Assembly: GCA_000438115.1 (NCBI GenBank)
Contig: FR903636.1
Location: 23,930 to 45,787 of the forward strand
Direction: 5' to 3'
From: Prevotella sp. CAG:617
GTDB taxonomy: Bacteria > Bacteroidota > Bacteroidia > Bacteroidales > Bacteroidaceae
DNA length: 21,858 nt
The notes beneath the pieces were generated by a model that saw only the letters and a program-made list of their open reading frames with translations, was not told where the DNA came from and ran no database searches. Both the position numbers and the translations under genes were made by a program. Below are positions 7,566 to 15,554 of this stretch, piece by piece. Every line of letters starts with the position of its first letter. Position 1 is the first letter of the stretch.

Positions 7566-10505
7566 TTAGAAGTGACCTCCTCGTGCACCTCCCATCATCA
7601 TCATCATGGGTGCCCGCATGGGGCGGTTGGAGTTGTTCTTCTGGTCAACCATCTTGCCGCCGAAGATGTTGAGCTTGTAAATAAAGTGTATCATGCCGTA
7701 GGAGTTGATGGCGTTGGTCCACGCATCCTGTCGCATCTGCGCGTTGATGGTACGGCTGATGTTGCTCTGCTGGTTGAGAATGTCAAAGTATTGCAGGCTG
7801 ATGGTGGCATTCTTGTTCTTGAGGAAACTCTGCGAAATCTGTATGTTCCAGATGAACTCATTGGTGTTCATGGCATCGTCGGTGTATCCGCGGCGTGAGT
7901 TCATGGAGAGGTCGGTAGAGATGCTCATGCCCCAGTCAAAGTTGAAGTTGGCGTTGGCACCGTAGGCAAAGGTGTAGGTGTCGAGGTTGGCGTTTTCCTG
8001 CAGCTTGCTGCGCGAGTGCTGGTAGTTGAAGGAGCCGTTGAGCCCGATGTTGAACCAGCTGGCGCGGTAGCCAATGTTGAGGCGCTCGTTCAGGTTGAGC
8101 ACGCGGGTCGTGTTCTTCTGGCTGCCGGCAGCGTTTGAGGTGCTTACGTAACCTACGTTGTTGTTGTAGCTGGCGTTGGTGAAGGTTGAAATGGTAAAGG
8201 TTTTTTCCTCACCCAGGCCGGTGTTGAACATGAAGTCGCCGCGGGCTGACCATTCGCCGTTGATGTTGCGGGGCGTTACGGTGCGCACACCGGTTGCCTC
8301 GTCGTAAATCATGGCGTTGCTGATGGAGTTTGAGGTTTGCTTTGCCGTGATGGCAGCCATCATACCCTGCTGACGGTCGGGGTTGTAGTTGTTGAACATG
8401 GCGCGAAGGGAGTTGGTCCATGAGGGTTTCAGATTGGGGTTACCCTTGCTGATGTTCAGGGGGTCAGAGTCGTCGGTGATGTCAAGCAGGTCGGTCATGC
8501 TGGGCTGTGAAGCCGAACCGCGGTAGTCAATGTCGATGCGTCCGGTTTGTGTAAAGTTGTAGCGGAAGCGTACGCGCGGCGATACGTAGAAGACGTGGCG
8601 GGTGACCGTAGTGTCGAGCTGCGCCGGGCGGGTATAGTCGAGCACGGTTTTCTGCGGGTTGAATTCTACGCTGGCATTGAAGCGGATTTCCTTGGTATTG
8701 TAGCGTACGCCGATGCTCGCACGGTGTTTGTAGTATTTGTAGGTGGCATACTGGCTGTTGCGCTCGTCAAGGTAGGCGTCGAGAATATCGGCGTCGGTCG
8801 GCACGATGCCGAACATTTGTACGGCTTCGGCAAAGCTGGAGTAGTAGCTGCTCAGGTCGTAGAGTGAGCGTGAGCGGTCGTTATACTGGTAGCTGAAGTT
8901 GTAGTTGATTTGGGCAAACCAGTTGTTGCCGAGCGGTTCGGCATATCCGCCGCGTATGGAGTAGCTGTAGTTCTTCGTCGGGTCGTCATTATATTGGTTG
9001 ACGATTTGCGGCTCGGTGATGGAGGGGTCCTGGAAGTAGGTGATTTGTGAAAGCGAAAAACTCGTGCTTTGTGAGGTCTGGTAACTTCCGGTAGCACGCA
9101 AGGAAATATTGCGTCCCTTGTTGCCGAAGCGGCGGATGTACATCATGGAGCCGCTGATGTTGTGTGACTTGCTCTCGCTCATGGAGTGGCGCAGGTTGCT
9201 GTTGACGGTAATCAGGTCAATGGGCGTTGTAGCCTGCATGTTGTCTCGGAACACACTGTCGAGCGGATTTTGCATGTTGTCAATATCGTATGGATTATCA
9301 TTGAAGGTAGCGCTGAGCGTTGTGCCGTGGCTGTTGCTCTTGCTGAAAGAGTAAGAGGGGCGGAAGTTGAAGTTAGACATGGAGTCGGGGTTCCACTTCA
9401 GCATGAGCGAAGTGTTGACACTTGTTGATCCGCTCAGGGTGCGCGAGCGGCTGTTGGCAAACGAACTGTTGGAGCCTGAGGTCAGGAATGTTTCGGAGTT
9501 TGATTCAGACTGTAGGTCTGTACTGCTGTGATAGTATCGTATGTTTCCGCCAACTTCCAGTCGTCCGTCTTCACGGGCTTTTTTCCCGTTCTGCCAGTTG
9601 AAGTCAAGACCGGCCATTTGGCTGGACACCTGTCCGCTCCTGCCGCCTCCACGGAAACGGGGACCGCCTCCGCCGAAACCGCGGTCGCCGGTATTGTTGG
9701 CTGAGCCGAAGGCCGTAACGCGGGAATTGTCGGTAAATCGCGTACCGAAGAAGCGCTCGGCGTAGCGGTCGTGCGTACCGTAGGCCAAGTCGAGGTTGGT
9801 AATCCACGACTCGTTGAGCTCTTTCTTGGTGGTCAGGTCAAGCACGGTGGTTTCTTCACCGTCGTCAATACCCGTCTGCTCGGTATATTCACTCTGCTTG
9901 TCGTAAGCCTTGATTTTGCTGATAAGTTCGGTGGGCAGGTTCTTCATGGCAATCTTTGTATCTCCCTTGAAGAAGTCCTTACCGTTGATAAGGAATTCGC
10001 TTACGGTCTTACCGTTCCAGGTGATGGTTCCGTCGTCTGATACTTCTACGCCGGGAAGCTGTTCGATAAGGGCTTCAAGCGTGGAACCTTCAGGCACACG
10101 GTAGGCCGATGCGTTGAACTGGGTAGTATCACCCTTTTGCTCAACACGGGCTGCCGTTGCGGTAACAACAGCTGTGTGCAGGGAAATGTCGGACGATTCC
10201 ATTTTTAGAGCGCCGAGCTTCATGGAATCAAGGTTTTCCACGAGTTTCAGATTCTGCTTGATGCTTTTGTAGCTGACATAGGAAATACGCATTTCGTAGT
10301 TGCCGGCAGGAGCTTCAAGGCTGAAGCCTCCGTCTGTTTTTGTTGTGGTTCCGGCCACCATAGAGTCGCCTTTCATGATTTGCACGGTGGCAAAGTCAAT
10401 GCCTTCATTGGTTTTTGAGTCGACCACGTTGCCCGTGACAATAATATTGCGGGCCATGGCCGTACAGACTACGCCAAAGAGTGCTAGGGTAAATAGTTTT
10501 CTCAT
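7566..10505 (-). CDS. Outer-membrane beta-barrel protein with carboxypeptidase-regulatory-like N domain
   Basis: 979-residue TonB-receptor-like outer-membrane protein of the Bacteroidetes barrel family (PF14905 type). Residues 1-18 are a signal peptide (MRKLFTLALFGVVCTAMA). A carboxypeptidase-regulatory-like beta-sandwich follows at about 21-100 (VTGNVVDSKTNEGIDFATV). A plug-like region is at about 110-195 (VPEGSTLEALIEQLPGVEV, FLINGKDFF). The rest is rich in alternating aromatic and polar strands typical of a barrel. Odd features are a Gly/Arg-rich loop at about 270-291 and a tail with five consecutive Met residues, PMRAPMMMMMGGARGGHF. The gene has its own terminator and a -7-like box upstream. 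The imported or exported ligand is unknown. A classical TonB box is not obvious, so a non-transport role is also possible. Confidence 0.88.
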   Translation of the reverse strand: MRKLFTLALFGVVCTAMARNIIVTGNVVDSKTNEGIDFATVQIMKGDSMVAGTTTKTDGGFSLEAPAGNYEMRISYVSYKSIKQNLKLVENLDSMKLGALKMESSDISLHTAVVTATAARVEQKGDTTQFNASAYRVPEGSTLEALIEQLPGVEVSDDGTITWNGKTVSEFLINGKDFFKGDTKIAMKNLPTELISKIKAYDKQSEYTEQTGIDDGEETTVLDLTTKKELNESWITNLDLAYGTHDRYAERFFGTRFTDNSRVTAFGSANNTGDRGFGGGGPRFRGGGRSGQVSSQMAGLDFNWQNGKKAREDGRLEVGGNIRYYHSSTDLQSESNSETFLTSGSNSSFANSRSRTLSGSTSVNTSLMLKWNPDSMSNFNFRPSYSFSKSNSHGTTLSATFNDNPYDIDNMQNPLDSVFRDNMQATTPIDLITVNSNLRHSMSESKSHNISGSMMYIRRFGNKGRNISLRATGSYQTSQSTSFSLSQITYFQDPSITEPQIVNQYNDDPTKNYSYSIRGGYAEPLGNNWFAQINYNFSYQYNDRSRSLYDLSSYYSSFAEAVQMFGIVPTDADILDAYLDERNSQYATYKYYKHRASIGVRYNTKEIRFNASVEFNPQKTVLDYTRPAQLDTTVTRHVFYVSPRVRFRYNFTQTGRIDIDYRGSASQPSMTDLLDITDDSDPLNISKGNPNLKPSWTNSLRAMFNNYNPDRQQGMMAAITAKQTSNSISNAMIYDEATGVRTVTPRNINGEWSARGDFMFNTGLGEEKTFTISTFTNASYNNNVGYVSTSNAAGSQKNTTRVLNLNERLNIGYRASWFNIGLNGSFNYQHSRSKLQENANLDTYTFAYGANANFNFDWGMSISTDLSMNSRRGYTDDAMNTNEFIWNIQISQSFLKNKNATISLQYFDILNQQSNISRTINAQMRQDAWTNAINSYGMIHFIYKLNIFGGKMVDQKNNSNRPMRAPMMMMMGGARGGHF

Positions 10506-10592
10506 TATATTAATGTGGTTTTTTGATATTTTTCGTTCTTATTATGAGGTTTACAGGTGTATGCCAAAACAAAATGTCTTTTTTTTGACCTA

Positions 10593-10600
10593 CAAAATTA
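10593..10600 (-). promoter_or_regulatory. Possible -7 element upstream of the barrel gene
   Basis: On the minus strand TAATTTTG matches TAnnTTTG at all fixed positions, giving a leader of about 80 nt. No TTTG is present at the expected -33 spacing, and the region is AT-rich, so chance is possible. The surrounding gap 10506-10739 shows nothing else that I can recognise. Confidence 0.35.
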
Positions 10601-10739
10601 CGTAAAGTTTAATTGTAGGGAGCCTATTTTTAAGGTTTATAGATAGAATGGCTTTTTCTGTCGACGAATTTAGGTTTTTTTTATATTTTTCCTTTCATGG
10701 TATTCTGCCGAGCGGATCTGCATTTTGTGTTCTTAATAG

Positions 10740-12164
10740 TTATAAGAGGGGTGAGAATATGCGGGTAAATGATTCAAGCAGCCGGCGTCGGTAGCTGCGG
10801 CGCTGCCATTGCCGGAGATGTATTTCTTTGCATCCGCGGCTGTCTGTTTCGAAAATCTGTTTGATTTTTAATGCGGTTTCACGATTGTAGATAAAGGCGT
10901 TGGCTTCCATGTTGTTTTCAAAACTTCTGAAATCCATGTTGCTTGATCCTACGGTGGCCCATTCGTCGTCGGCAACAAGGGCTTTGCTGTGCAGAAAACC
11001 GGGGCGGAAGGTGAACAGGCGTACGCCGGCCTCAAGCACATCTTTAAAGTAAGAATCGTTGGCCCAGCGCAGCCAGAATCCGTCAGGCTTTTGCGGTACC
11101 ATCAGACGGACGTCTACTCCCGACATGGCAGCTGTACGCAGAGCTTGCAGCACGGGCTCGGTAGGCATGAAATAGGGCGTCTGGATATAGATGTAACGGT
11201 GTGCGTTGAGAATCATCCACGTGATTCCGGTCATGATTTGCGGCCAGTGAGAAACCGGATCCGAGGTGACAATCTGTACCGCTGCGTTTCCGGCATGCAG
11301 GTTTAAACGCGGATAGTAGATTTTGTCCGTGATGAGGACGCCGGTGGCAAAGGACCAGTCGGCCAGAAAATCGCGTTGTAATGATAAGACGCTGTGTCCG
11401 ACAAGACGCAGATGAAGATCGCGCCAGCGCTGATTGCCTTGCCCTTTAACGTAACGGCGCGCAATGTTCATACCGCCGATAAAGCCGATTTGTCCGTCAA
11501 TAACGGCTATTTTACGGTGGTTGCGGTAGTTTATCTTGTGGGTGAACATGGGGGCTTTAACTGGCATAAAGGCACAGACTTTTATACCTTCGCCCAGCAT
11601 GCGGTTGAAAAATTTGTTATGAACGTTCCAGCAGCCAACGTCGTCATAGATAAGTCGTATTTCTATTCCTTCACGGGCTTTGGCAATAAGAATGTCACTG
11701 AGCATTTGCCCCAGCGCATCATCGTCAATGATATAGCTTTGCAGATGAATATGATGATGGGCATTGAGCAAAGCTTTGAAGAGGCCTAAAATAAAATCAG
11801 CACCTTCATCGTAGATGTCAACTTTGTTATGATTAGTCAGCAGGGCTGCATTGTGCTGTTCAAACAGATTGACCACCCGCTGGTAGCGCGGCGGAACTTC
11901 GTGCGGCTCTCCTTCCGGGAGTTCGAACAGTGTGCGAAGCGTAAGAATGTTGATGCTTTTGCGCTCAATGCGCCGTTCTTTGCGCATGTCTTCACCGAAG
12001 ACGTAGAAAAAGAGAAGACCAATTACCGGAAGCAGGAGGAGTACCAGTACCCAAGCGATGGTCTTGACTGGTTGTCTGTTCTCGAGCAATACTACAACCA
12101 CCGTACCGAGAATCCAAAGGATATAGAAAGCCAGTGCAATCCATAATATAAAGTTTTCCATCAT
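10740..12164 (-). CDS. cls: Cardiolipin synthase (phospholipase D superfamily)
   Basis: Makes cardiolipin by transferring a phosphatidyl group between two phosphatidylglycerol molecules at the inner membrane. It has 474 residues, close to the normal bacterial Cls length of about 480. Two N-terminal membrane helices (about 5-27 and 36-56) are followed by two HKD catalytic motifs. The first is H216-K218-D223 (NHRKIAVIDG), and the second is H392-K394-D399 (LHSKALVADD) followed by GSSNMDFRS. Both are complete. The start ATG at 12164 overlaps the stop of the upstream helicase as ATGA, suggesting translational coupling; a second Met follows directly. No hairpin terminator is evident in the 234 bp downstream. 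Confidence 0.95.
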   Translation of the reverse strand: MMENFILWIALAFYILWILGTVVVVLLENRQPVKTIAWVLVLLLLPVIGLLFFYVFGEDMRKERRIERKSINILTLRTLFELPEGEPHEVPPRYQRVVNLFEQHNAALLTNHNKVDIYDEGADFILGLFKALLNAHHHIHLQSYIIDDDALGQMLSDILIAKAREGIEIRLIYDDVGCWNVHNKFFNRMLGEGIKVCAFMPVKAPMFTHKINYRNHRKIAVIDGQIGFIGGMNIARRYVKGQGNQRWRDLHLRLVGHSVLSLQRDFLADWSFATGVLITDKIYYPRLNLHAGNAAVQIVTSDPVSHWPQIMTGITWMILNAHRYIYIQTPYFMPTEPVLQALRTAAMSGVDVRLMVPQKPDGFWLRWANDSYFKDVLEAGVRLFTFRPGFLHSKALVADDEWATVGSSNMDFRSFENNMEANAFIYNRETALKIKQIFETDSRGCKEIHLRQWQRRSYRRRLLESFTRIFSPLL

Positions 12165-13615
12165 GATTTGTCCTCCTCGCCTTGTTGGTCTTCCGGCCAG
12201 TTTACTAAATACAGTTTTTCAGTAGTGCGGGTAAACGCTGTATATAGCCAGCGCAGATAGCTTGTGTCTACATTGTCGCCCAGATAACCTTGGTCGATGT
12301 AAACGTGTCTCCATTGTCCGCCCTGTGCCTTATGGCAGGTTACGGCATAGGCATATTTTATTTGAAGAGCATTGTAATACGGGTCCTGGCGTAATTTTTT
12401 GAAACGTTCGCGTCGTTGCGGAATATTGGCATAGTCTGCCAGCACGTTTTCAAAGAGCCGGTTGCTTTGTTCATGCGTAAGTGACGGGGCCTCCGCTTGC
12501 AGGGTATCAAGCAGAACGCGACAGGTCATTTCATAGTCTTCATAATCGTGAAAGCAGAGTGTTGCGTCGGCAAATCGGAAGCCGTGCATTTCGTGAACGT
12601 TGCTGATGTGCCGTACTTCAGCCACGTCACCGTTGGCTATGAAATCAAAGGGCAGGTGCTCGTCTTTCTCCAAATGGCGTGCCTCTTGTTCGGTCCAGAA
12701 GTAGTTGTTTTTGACGGCCATAATCATGTCGCCTTTGGTCAGTTCGGATTCGCGGTCGAAGATACGGGTACGGATGCCGTTGTTGTAGACAATGGCCCGT
12801 TTGTTTGAGCGTGTAATAACGATGGTGTCGCTTGTTCCGCACTGCCGGTAACTCTGCTCCAGAGATTCGACAAGTTCATTTCCGGGCATAAAACTTATGT
12901 CCGGGAAATGCCGGGCATGGATTTGCGGCAACTGGAAATTTCCTTCCGAGAGCAGACAACGCAGGTGGGTGGCGTTCCAGAGCACGCCCGAACTGGCTGC
13001 TTGCCGCACTACTTCCGTCAGGTCGTAATGGCTTACACGCAGCCCGTAGCTGCACAAATTTTCTACGCTCAAGGCCGGGCTGTCTTCTTCGCCGACGGGT
13101 GGCAACTGAGCTGTGTCGCCTACCAGAAGCAGCTTGCATCCTTCGCCCTCAAACACGTAACGGATAAGGTCATCCAGCAGCATACCGCTGCCAAAGCGTG
13201 CTCCTGAAAAGCCCTGGTTGGCAATCATGGAAGCTTCGTCTACTATAAATAGGGCGTGACGCAGTTTGTTGTATCCCAGATTGAAAGCCGTATCTTCGCC
13301 GGTAAAGGTACGTTGTCGGTAAATGGCTTTATGGATGGTGTAGGCCGGCTGGCCTGCGTAGGCCGAAAAAACCTTGGCTGCCCGTCCGGTGGGAGCCAGC
13401 AACACGACGGTACGGTGAATCTGGTTGAGCATACGTACAATGGCTGAAACAAGTGAAGTCTTGCCCGTACCGGCATAACCGCGTAAGATGAAGGCGGCGT
13501 CGGAAACCGGCGATACCAGAAAGCGTGACAGGCTTTCAATGGCTTCCGCTTGCTGGAACGTAGGTTCAAAAGGCAGGACCCGACAAATTTCTTGCTTCAG
13601 TATATCGTATAGCAT
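12161..13615 (-). CDS. RecD/Pif1-like superfamily 1 DNA helicase
   Basis: ATP-dependent helicase-like protein, 484 residues. Walker A is G46-YAGTGK-T53. Walker B is IVDEAS with D126-E127. An SF1 motif II-III pattern continues with LLVGDTAQLPPVG near 177-190. The C-terminal part carries TCHKAQGGQWRHVYID, the UvrD-C2 / RecD motif V-VI region, then YTAFTR near residue 465. It is shorter than RecD2 helicases (over 700 residues) and lacks their extra N-terminal domains. Related proteins in Bacteroidetes are annotated as AAA or exonuclease-V-like ATPases. It leads a two-gene unit with cardiolipin synthase and is divergent from the small DUF4250 gene. Its cellular role is not established from sequence. 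Confidence 0.85.
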   Translation of the reverse strand: MLYDILKQEICRVLPFEPTFQQAEAIESLSRFLVSPVSDAAFILRGYAGTGKTSLVSAIVRMLNQIHRTVVLLAPTGRAAKVFSAYAGQPAYTIHKAIYRQRTFTGEDTAFNLGYNKLRHALFIVDEASMIANQGFSGARFGSGMLLDDLIRYVFEGEGCKLLLVGDTAQLPPVGEEDSPALSVENLCSYGLRVSHYDLTEVVRQAASSGVLWNATHLRCLLSEGNFQLPQIHARHFPDISFMPGNELVESLEQSYRQCGTSDTIVITRSNKRAIVYNNGIRTRIFDRESELTKGDMIMAVKNNYFWTEQEARHLEKDEHLPFDFIANGDVAEVRHISNVHEMHGFRFADATLCFHDYEDYEMTCRVLLDTLQAEAPSLTHEQSNRLFENVLADYANIPQRRERFKKLRQDPYYNALQIKYAYAVTCHKAQGGQWRHVYIDQGYLGDNVDTSYLRWLYTAFTRTTEKLYLVNWPEDQQGEEDKS

Positions 13616-13665
13616 AAAAAAAGAGAGCTGATAATCAGGGTGGGAAAAAACCGCATGATTTCTTG

Positions 13666-13673
13666 CAAATTTA
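13666..13673 (-). promoter_or_regulatory. -7 element for the helicase-cls unit
   Basis: On the minus strand TAAATTTG fits TAnnTTTG, 50 bp upstream of the helicase ATG. No clear -33 TTTG is present at 19-21 bp. It shares the 171-bp divergent region with the promoter of the DUF4250 gene. Confidence 0.45.
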
Positions 13674-13750
13674 GTATTTTATCACGAATACTATGCTCGG
13701 AAATCGGTTTTTTTAACGACTCGAAAACGAAAAAATCAGTCAGGAAATTG

Positions 13751-13758
13751 TATTTTTG
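13751..13758 (+). promoter_or_regulatory. -7 element for the DUF4250 gene
   Basis: TATTTTTG matches TAnnTTTG and lies 28 bp before the ATG of the small gene, giving a leader of about 20-25 nt. The -33 region is A-rich with no exact TTTG. Confidence 0.45.
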
Positions 13759-13786
13759 CAATGCTTAACCAGTAAATAGTATCAAG

Positions 13787-13966
13787 ATGATGAATTTACC
13801 CAACGACCCAATGATGCTTTTTAGCGTGATCAACATGAAATTGCGTGACGAATATCCTTCACTTGATGCTTTATGCCACGACATGGATATTGACCGTCAT
13901 CAATTGGAAACCAAATTGGCCCAGAGCGGCTTTGAATATAGTGCACAATACAACAAATTCTGGTAA
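13787..13966 (+). CDS. DUF4250-family small protein
   Basis: A 59-residue protein found by reading the gap between the helicase and rsmD. It begins MMNLPNDPMMLFSVINMKLR and ends SAQYNKFW. The stretches LPNDPMML..VNMKLRD.YPSLDALC and D.DIDR..L..KL match my memory of the DUF4250 family, short proteins of about 55-60 residues found in Bacteroidetes and Firmicutes. It looks soluble, with a short helical core and no signal peptide or membrane segment. A -7 box lies just upstream and a perfect hairpin terminator just downstream, so it is probably a single-gene transcript. Either of two adjacent ATGs (13787 or 13790) could start it. Function is unknown. Confidence 0.85.
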   Translation: MMNLPNDPMMLFSVINMKLRDEYPSLDALCHDMDIDRHQLETKLAQSGFEYSAQYNKFW

Positions 13967-14005
13967 TTGGGCCACGCGGTACTGGTTATCATTCAGTTAA
14001 TCAGA

Positions 14006-14064
14006 AAAAACGAAATCAGGCTGCTTCTTCCTTTTTTCAGAAGAAGCAGCCTGATTTCGTTTTT
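14006..14064. terminator. Bidirectional terminator, perfect 24-bp hairpin
   Basis: Positions 14006-14029 and 14041-14064 are exact reverse complements with an 11-nt loop. The stem starts with a run of A and ends with a run of T, so a T-tract follows the GC-rich core on both strands. It sits between the converging DUF4250 gene (stop 13966) and rsmD (stop 14105) and can end both transcripts. Confidence 0.9.
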
Positions 14065-14104
14065 CAGTATTGTCCGGGGGCAAGTTCCGGGAGTTGGCGG
14101 GTGT

Positions 14105-14641
14105 TCAGTTGTGGCGGAAAAAACTGAAGTTCACGCTGCCGTAGCTTCGGTGTTCCAGGAATTCGGCGCGGTCGGAAAAGTCGTAGTTCTTCCCGTGTTC
14201 CAGAACAAACAGTCCGCCGGGGCGCAGCACTTCGCTCTCAAGGACGAGTCGGGGCAGCTCCGGCAGTTCCGGCAACTGGTAAGGCGGGTCAGCAAATACG
14301 AAGTCAAAACCTTCGTCCGAGTGGGCTGCGTAGCGCAGGGCGTCGGTGCAGATCAGCGTGGCGGCATCGTCATGCAGGGCTTTGAGCACACTGCTGATAA
14401 AGGAAGCATGTTGGCGGTCCTTTTCTATGCTGACTACTTTCGGGCAGCCGCGCGAGAGGAGTTCGAGCGTAATGCTGCCCGTGCCGGCAAAAAGATCGAG
14501 GGCACGGGTCTCCTCAAAATCCAGATAAGCCCGTAGTACGTTGAACAGGTTTTCTTTTGCAAAGTCGGTGGTGGGACGGGCCTTGAAGCTTCTGGGCACT
14601 TCAAAATGGCGGCCTTTGTATTTTCCGGTAATGATACGCAT
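14105..14641 (-). CDS. rsmD: 16S rRNA (guanine-N2)-methyltransferase RsmD
   Basis: S-adenosylmethionine-dependent enzyme that methylates G966 (E. coli numbering) of 16S rRNA in the 30S subunit. It has 178 residues, the usual RsmD length. The N terminus MRIITGKYKGRHFEVP is characteristic, as is RPTTDFAKENLFNVL. The SAM-binding motif I is at 49-56 (DLFAGTGS), the acidic motif II residue lies in SIEKD near 74, and the catalytic DPPY is at 118-121. It follows the DUF3822 gene after 9 bp, an arrangement I recall as common in Bacteroidetes. Termination is by the hairpin at 14006-14064. Confidence 0.95.
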   Translation of the reverse strand: MRIITGKYKGRHFEVPRSFKARPTTDFAKENLFNVLRAYLDFEETRALDLFAGTGSITLELLSRGCPKVVSIEKDRQHASFISSVLKALHDDAATLICTDALRYAAHSDEGFDFVFADPPYQLPELPELPRLVLESEVLRPGGLFVLEHGKNYDFSDRAEFLEHRSYGSVNFSFFRHN

Positions 14642-14650
14642 GTGTCGGGA

Positions 14651-15463
14651 TTAATGATTGTCGGTGAGCATGTAAGTCAGCATGTCGTAAGGCACTTCCG
14701 TGTTGCGGGTGGCTGTATGACGGTTGAATTCAACACTGGGGTTGAGCTGAAATACGTTTTGGGCATATTTTTTCAGTTCGGCCGTAATGTCCGTGCGCTG
14801 TGGCGCAGGGCCGGCCACGTAAAAACTGTCGGTCTTGAGGTCAACCTGCATGTTTCTGGCCAGTGTCAGGCAGAAATAGACGGCGTCGGTGGCGGCATGT
14901 ACGGGATAGGTGTTGCAGAGCAAGAGTTTCCGTTGGGCAAATACATACAGGTCGGCTACGTCGTGGTGAGCATAGACAAACAGACGCCGGGCAGCCTTTT
15001 CCTCTCCTTTGCGGGCAAAGTGGGCTATGACGGAATTCTGGGTTGACATGTAGTGGACATTCTCGAAGGTTTCTTCCAGAATCTTGCACGTCTGGTCTGA
15101 AAAGCCAAACAGCAGGAGGGCGTCATTGCCTTGGGGCAGGCTGTCGTAGAAAATGCGTTTGCCTTTGGTGTCGGGGAAACAATACTGGAAGTAAGTTTCG
15201 CAGTCCTCTTCCTGGAAAACGTCAAGCGGCACGAGGGTAACCGGGCCCGACACGAGCACTTCGGCTTCGCAGGCTTCACGCAGCGACGGGTCGGTACGGA
15301 AAGCTTCACGCAGGTTTACCGTGAGCGAGGCTTCGGGCTGTGCCTGATAGGGTACAAACTCAAAGGAGTTTTCGGCATTCGAGGCATAGCGTGCAAAGGC
15401 AATGTCGAAGTCGCTCAGACGGACATATAGCTTGCGGGGGGGAGTTGTAATGTCAAAGGGCAT
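14651..15463 (-). CDS. DUF3822 family protein
   Basis: 270-residue protein without signal peptide or membrane helices. It resembles the DUF3822 family of Bacteroidetes, whose members are usually encoded next to rsmD as here. Distinct stretches include KLYVRLSDFDIAFARY near the N terminus, FYDSLPQGNDALLLFGF near 105-120 and LFVYAHHDVADLYVFAQRKLLLCN near 160-185. That alternation resembles the actin-like ATPase (PilM/FtsA-like) fold, but I cannot see a convincing nucleotide-binding motif. The biochemical function is unknown. It probably has its own promoter in the 91-bp gap upstream and is cotranscribed with rsmD. Confidence 0.8.
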   Translation of the reverse strand: MPFDITTPPRKLYVRLSDFDIAFARYASNAENSFEFVPYQAQPEASLTVNLREAFRTDPSLREACEAEVLVSGPVTLVPLDVFQEEDCETYFQYCFPDTKGKRIFYDSLPQGNDALLLFGFSDQTCKILEETFENVHYMSTQNSVIAHFARKGEEKAARRLFVYAHHDVADLYVFAQRKLLLCNTYPVHAATDAVYFCLTLARNMQVDLKTDSFYVAGPAPQRTDITAELKKYAQNVFQLNPSVEFNRHTATRNTEVPYDMLTYMLTDNH

Positions 15464-15517
15464 GTGATTAAAAATGGCAAACTGTGGTTTACGTTGGGTA
15501 CTTCCGTTTTTTTATGG

Positions 15518-15549
15518 CTAAGTTACGTTAATTTGGGCAAAAGCCCAAA
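15518..15549 (-). promoter_or_regulatory. Promoter of the DUF3822-rsmD unit
   Basis: On the minus strand a -33 TTTG (15546-15549) is separated by 20 bp from TAACTTAG (15518-15525), which differs by one base from the -7 consensus TAnnTTTG. This is the only place in the window where I see both Bacteroidetes boxes at correct spacing. The -33 box forms one arm of a 7-bp inverted repeat (15532-15538 with 15543-15549, loop aaaa), which could be an operator or a weak hairpin of the upstream transcript. Confidence 0.5.
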
Positions 15550-15554
15550 CGCAC

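Noticed and set aside
7593..7607. (cat)5 repeat as a microsatellite or His-tag-like tract
   Set aside because: It is coding on the minus strand as five Met codons and is reported as part of the barrel tail, not as an independent repeat.
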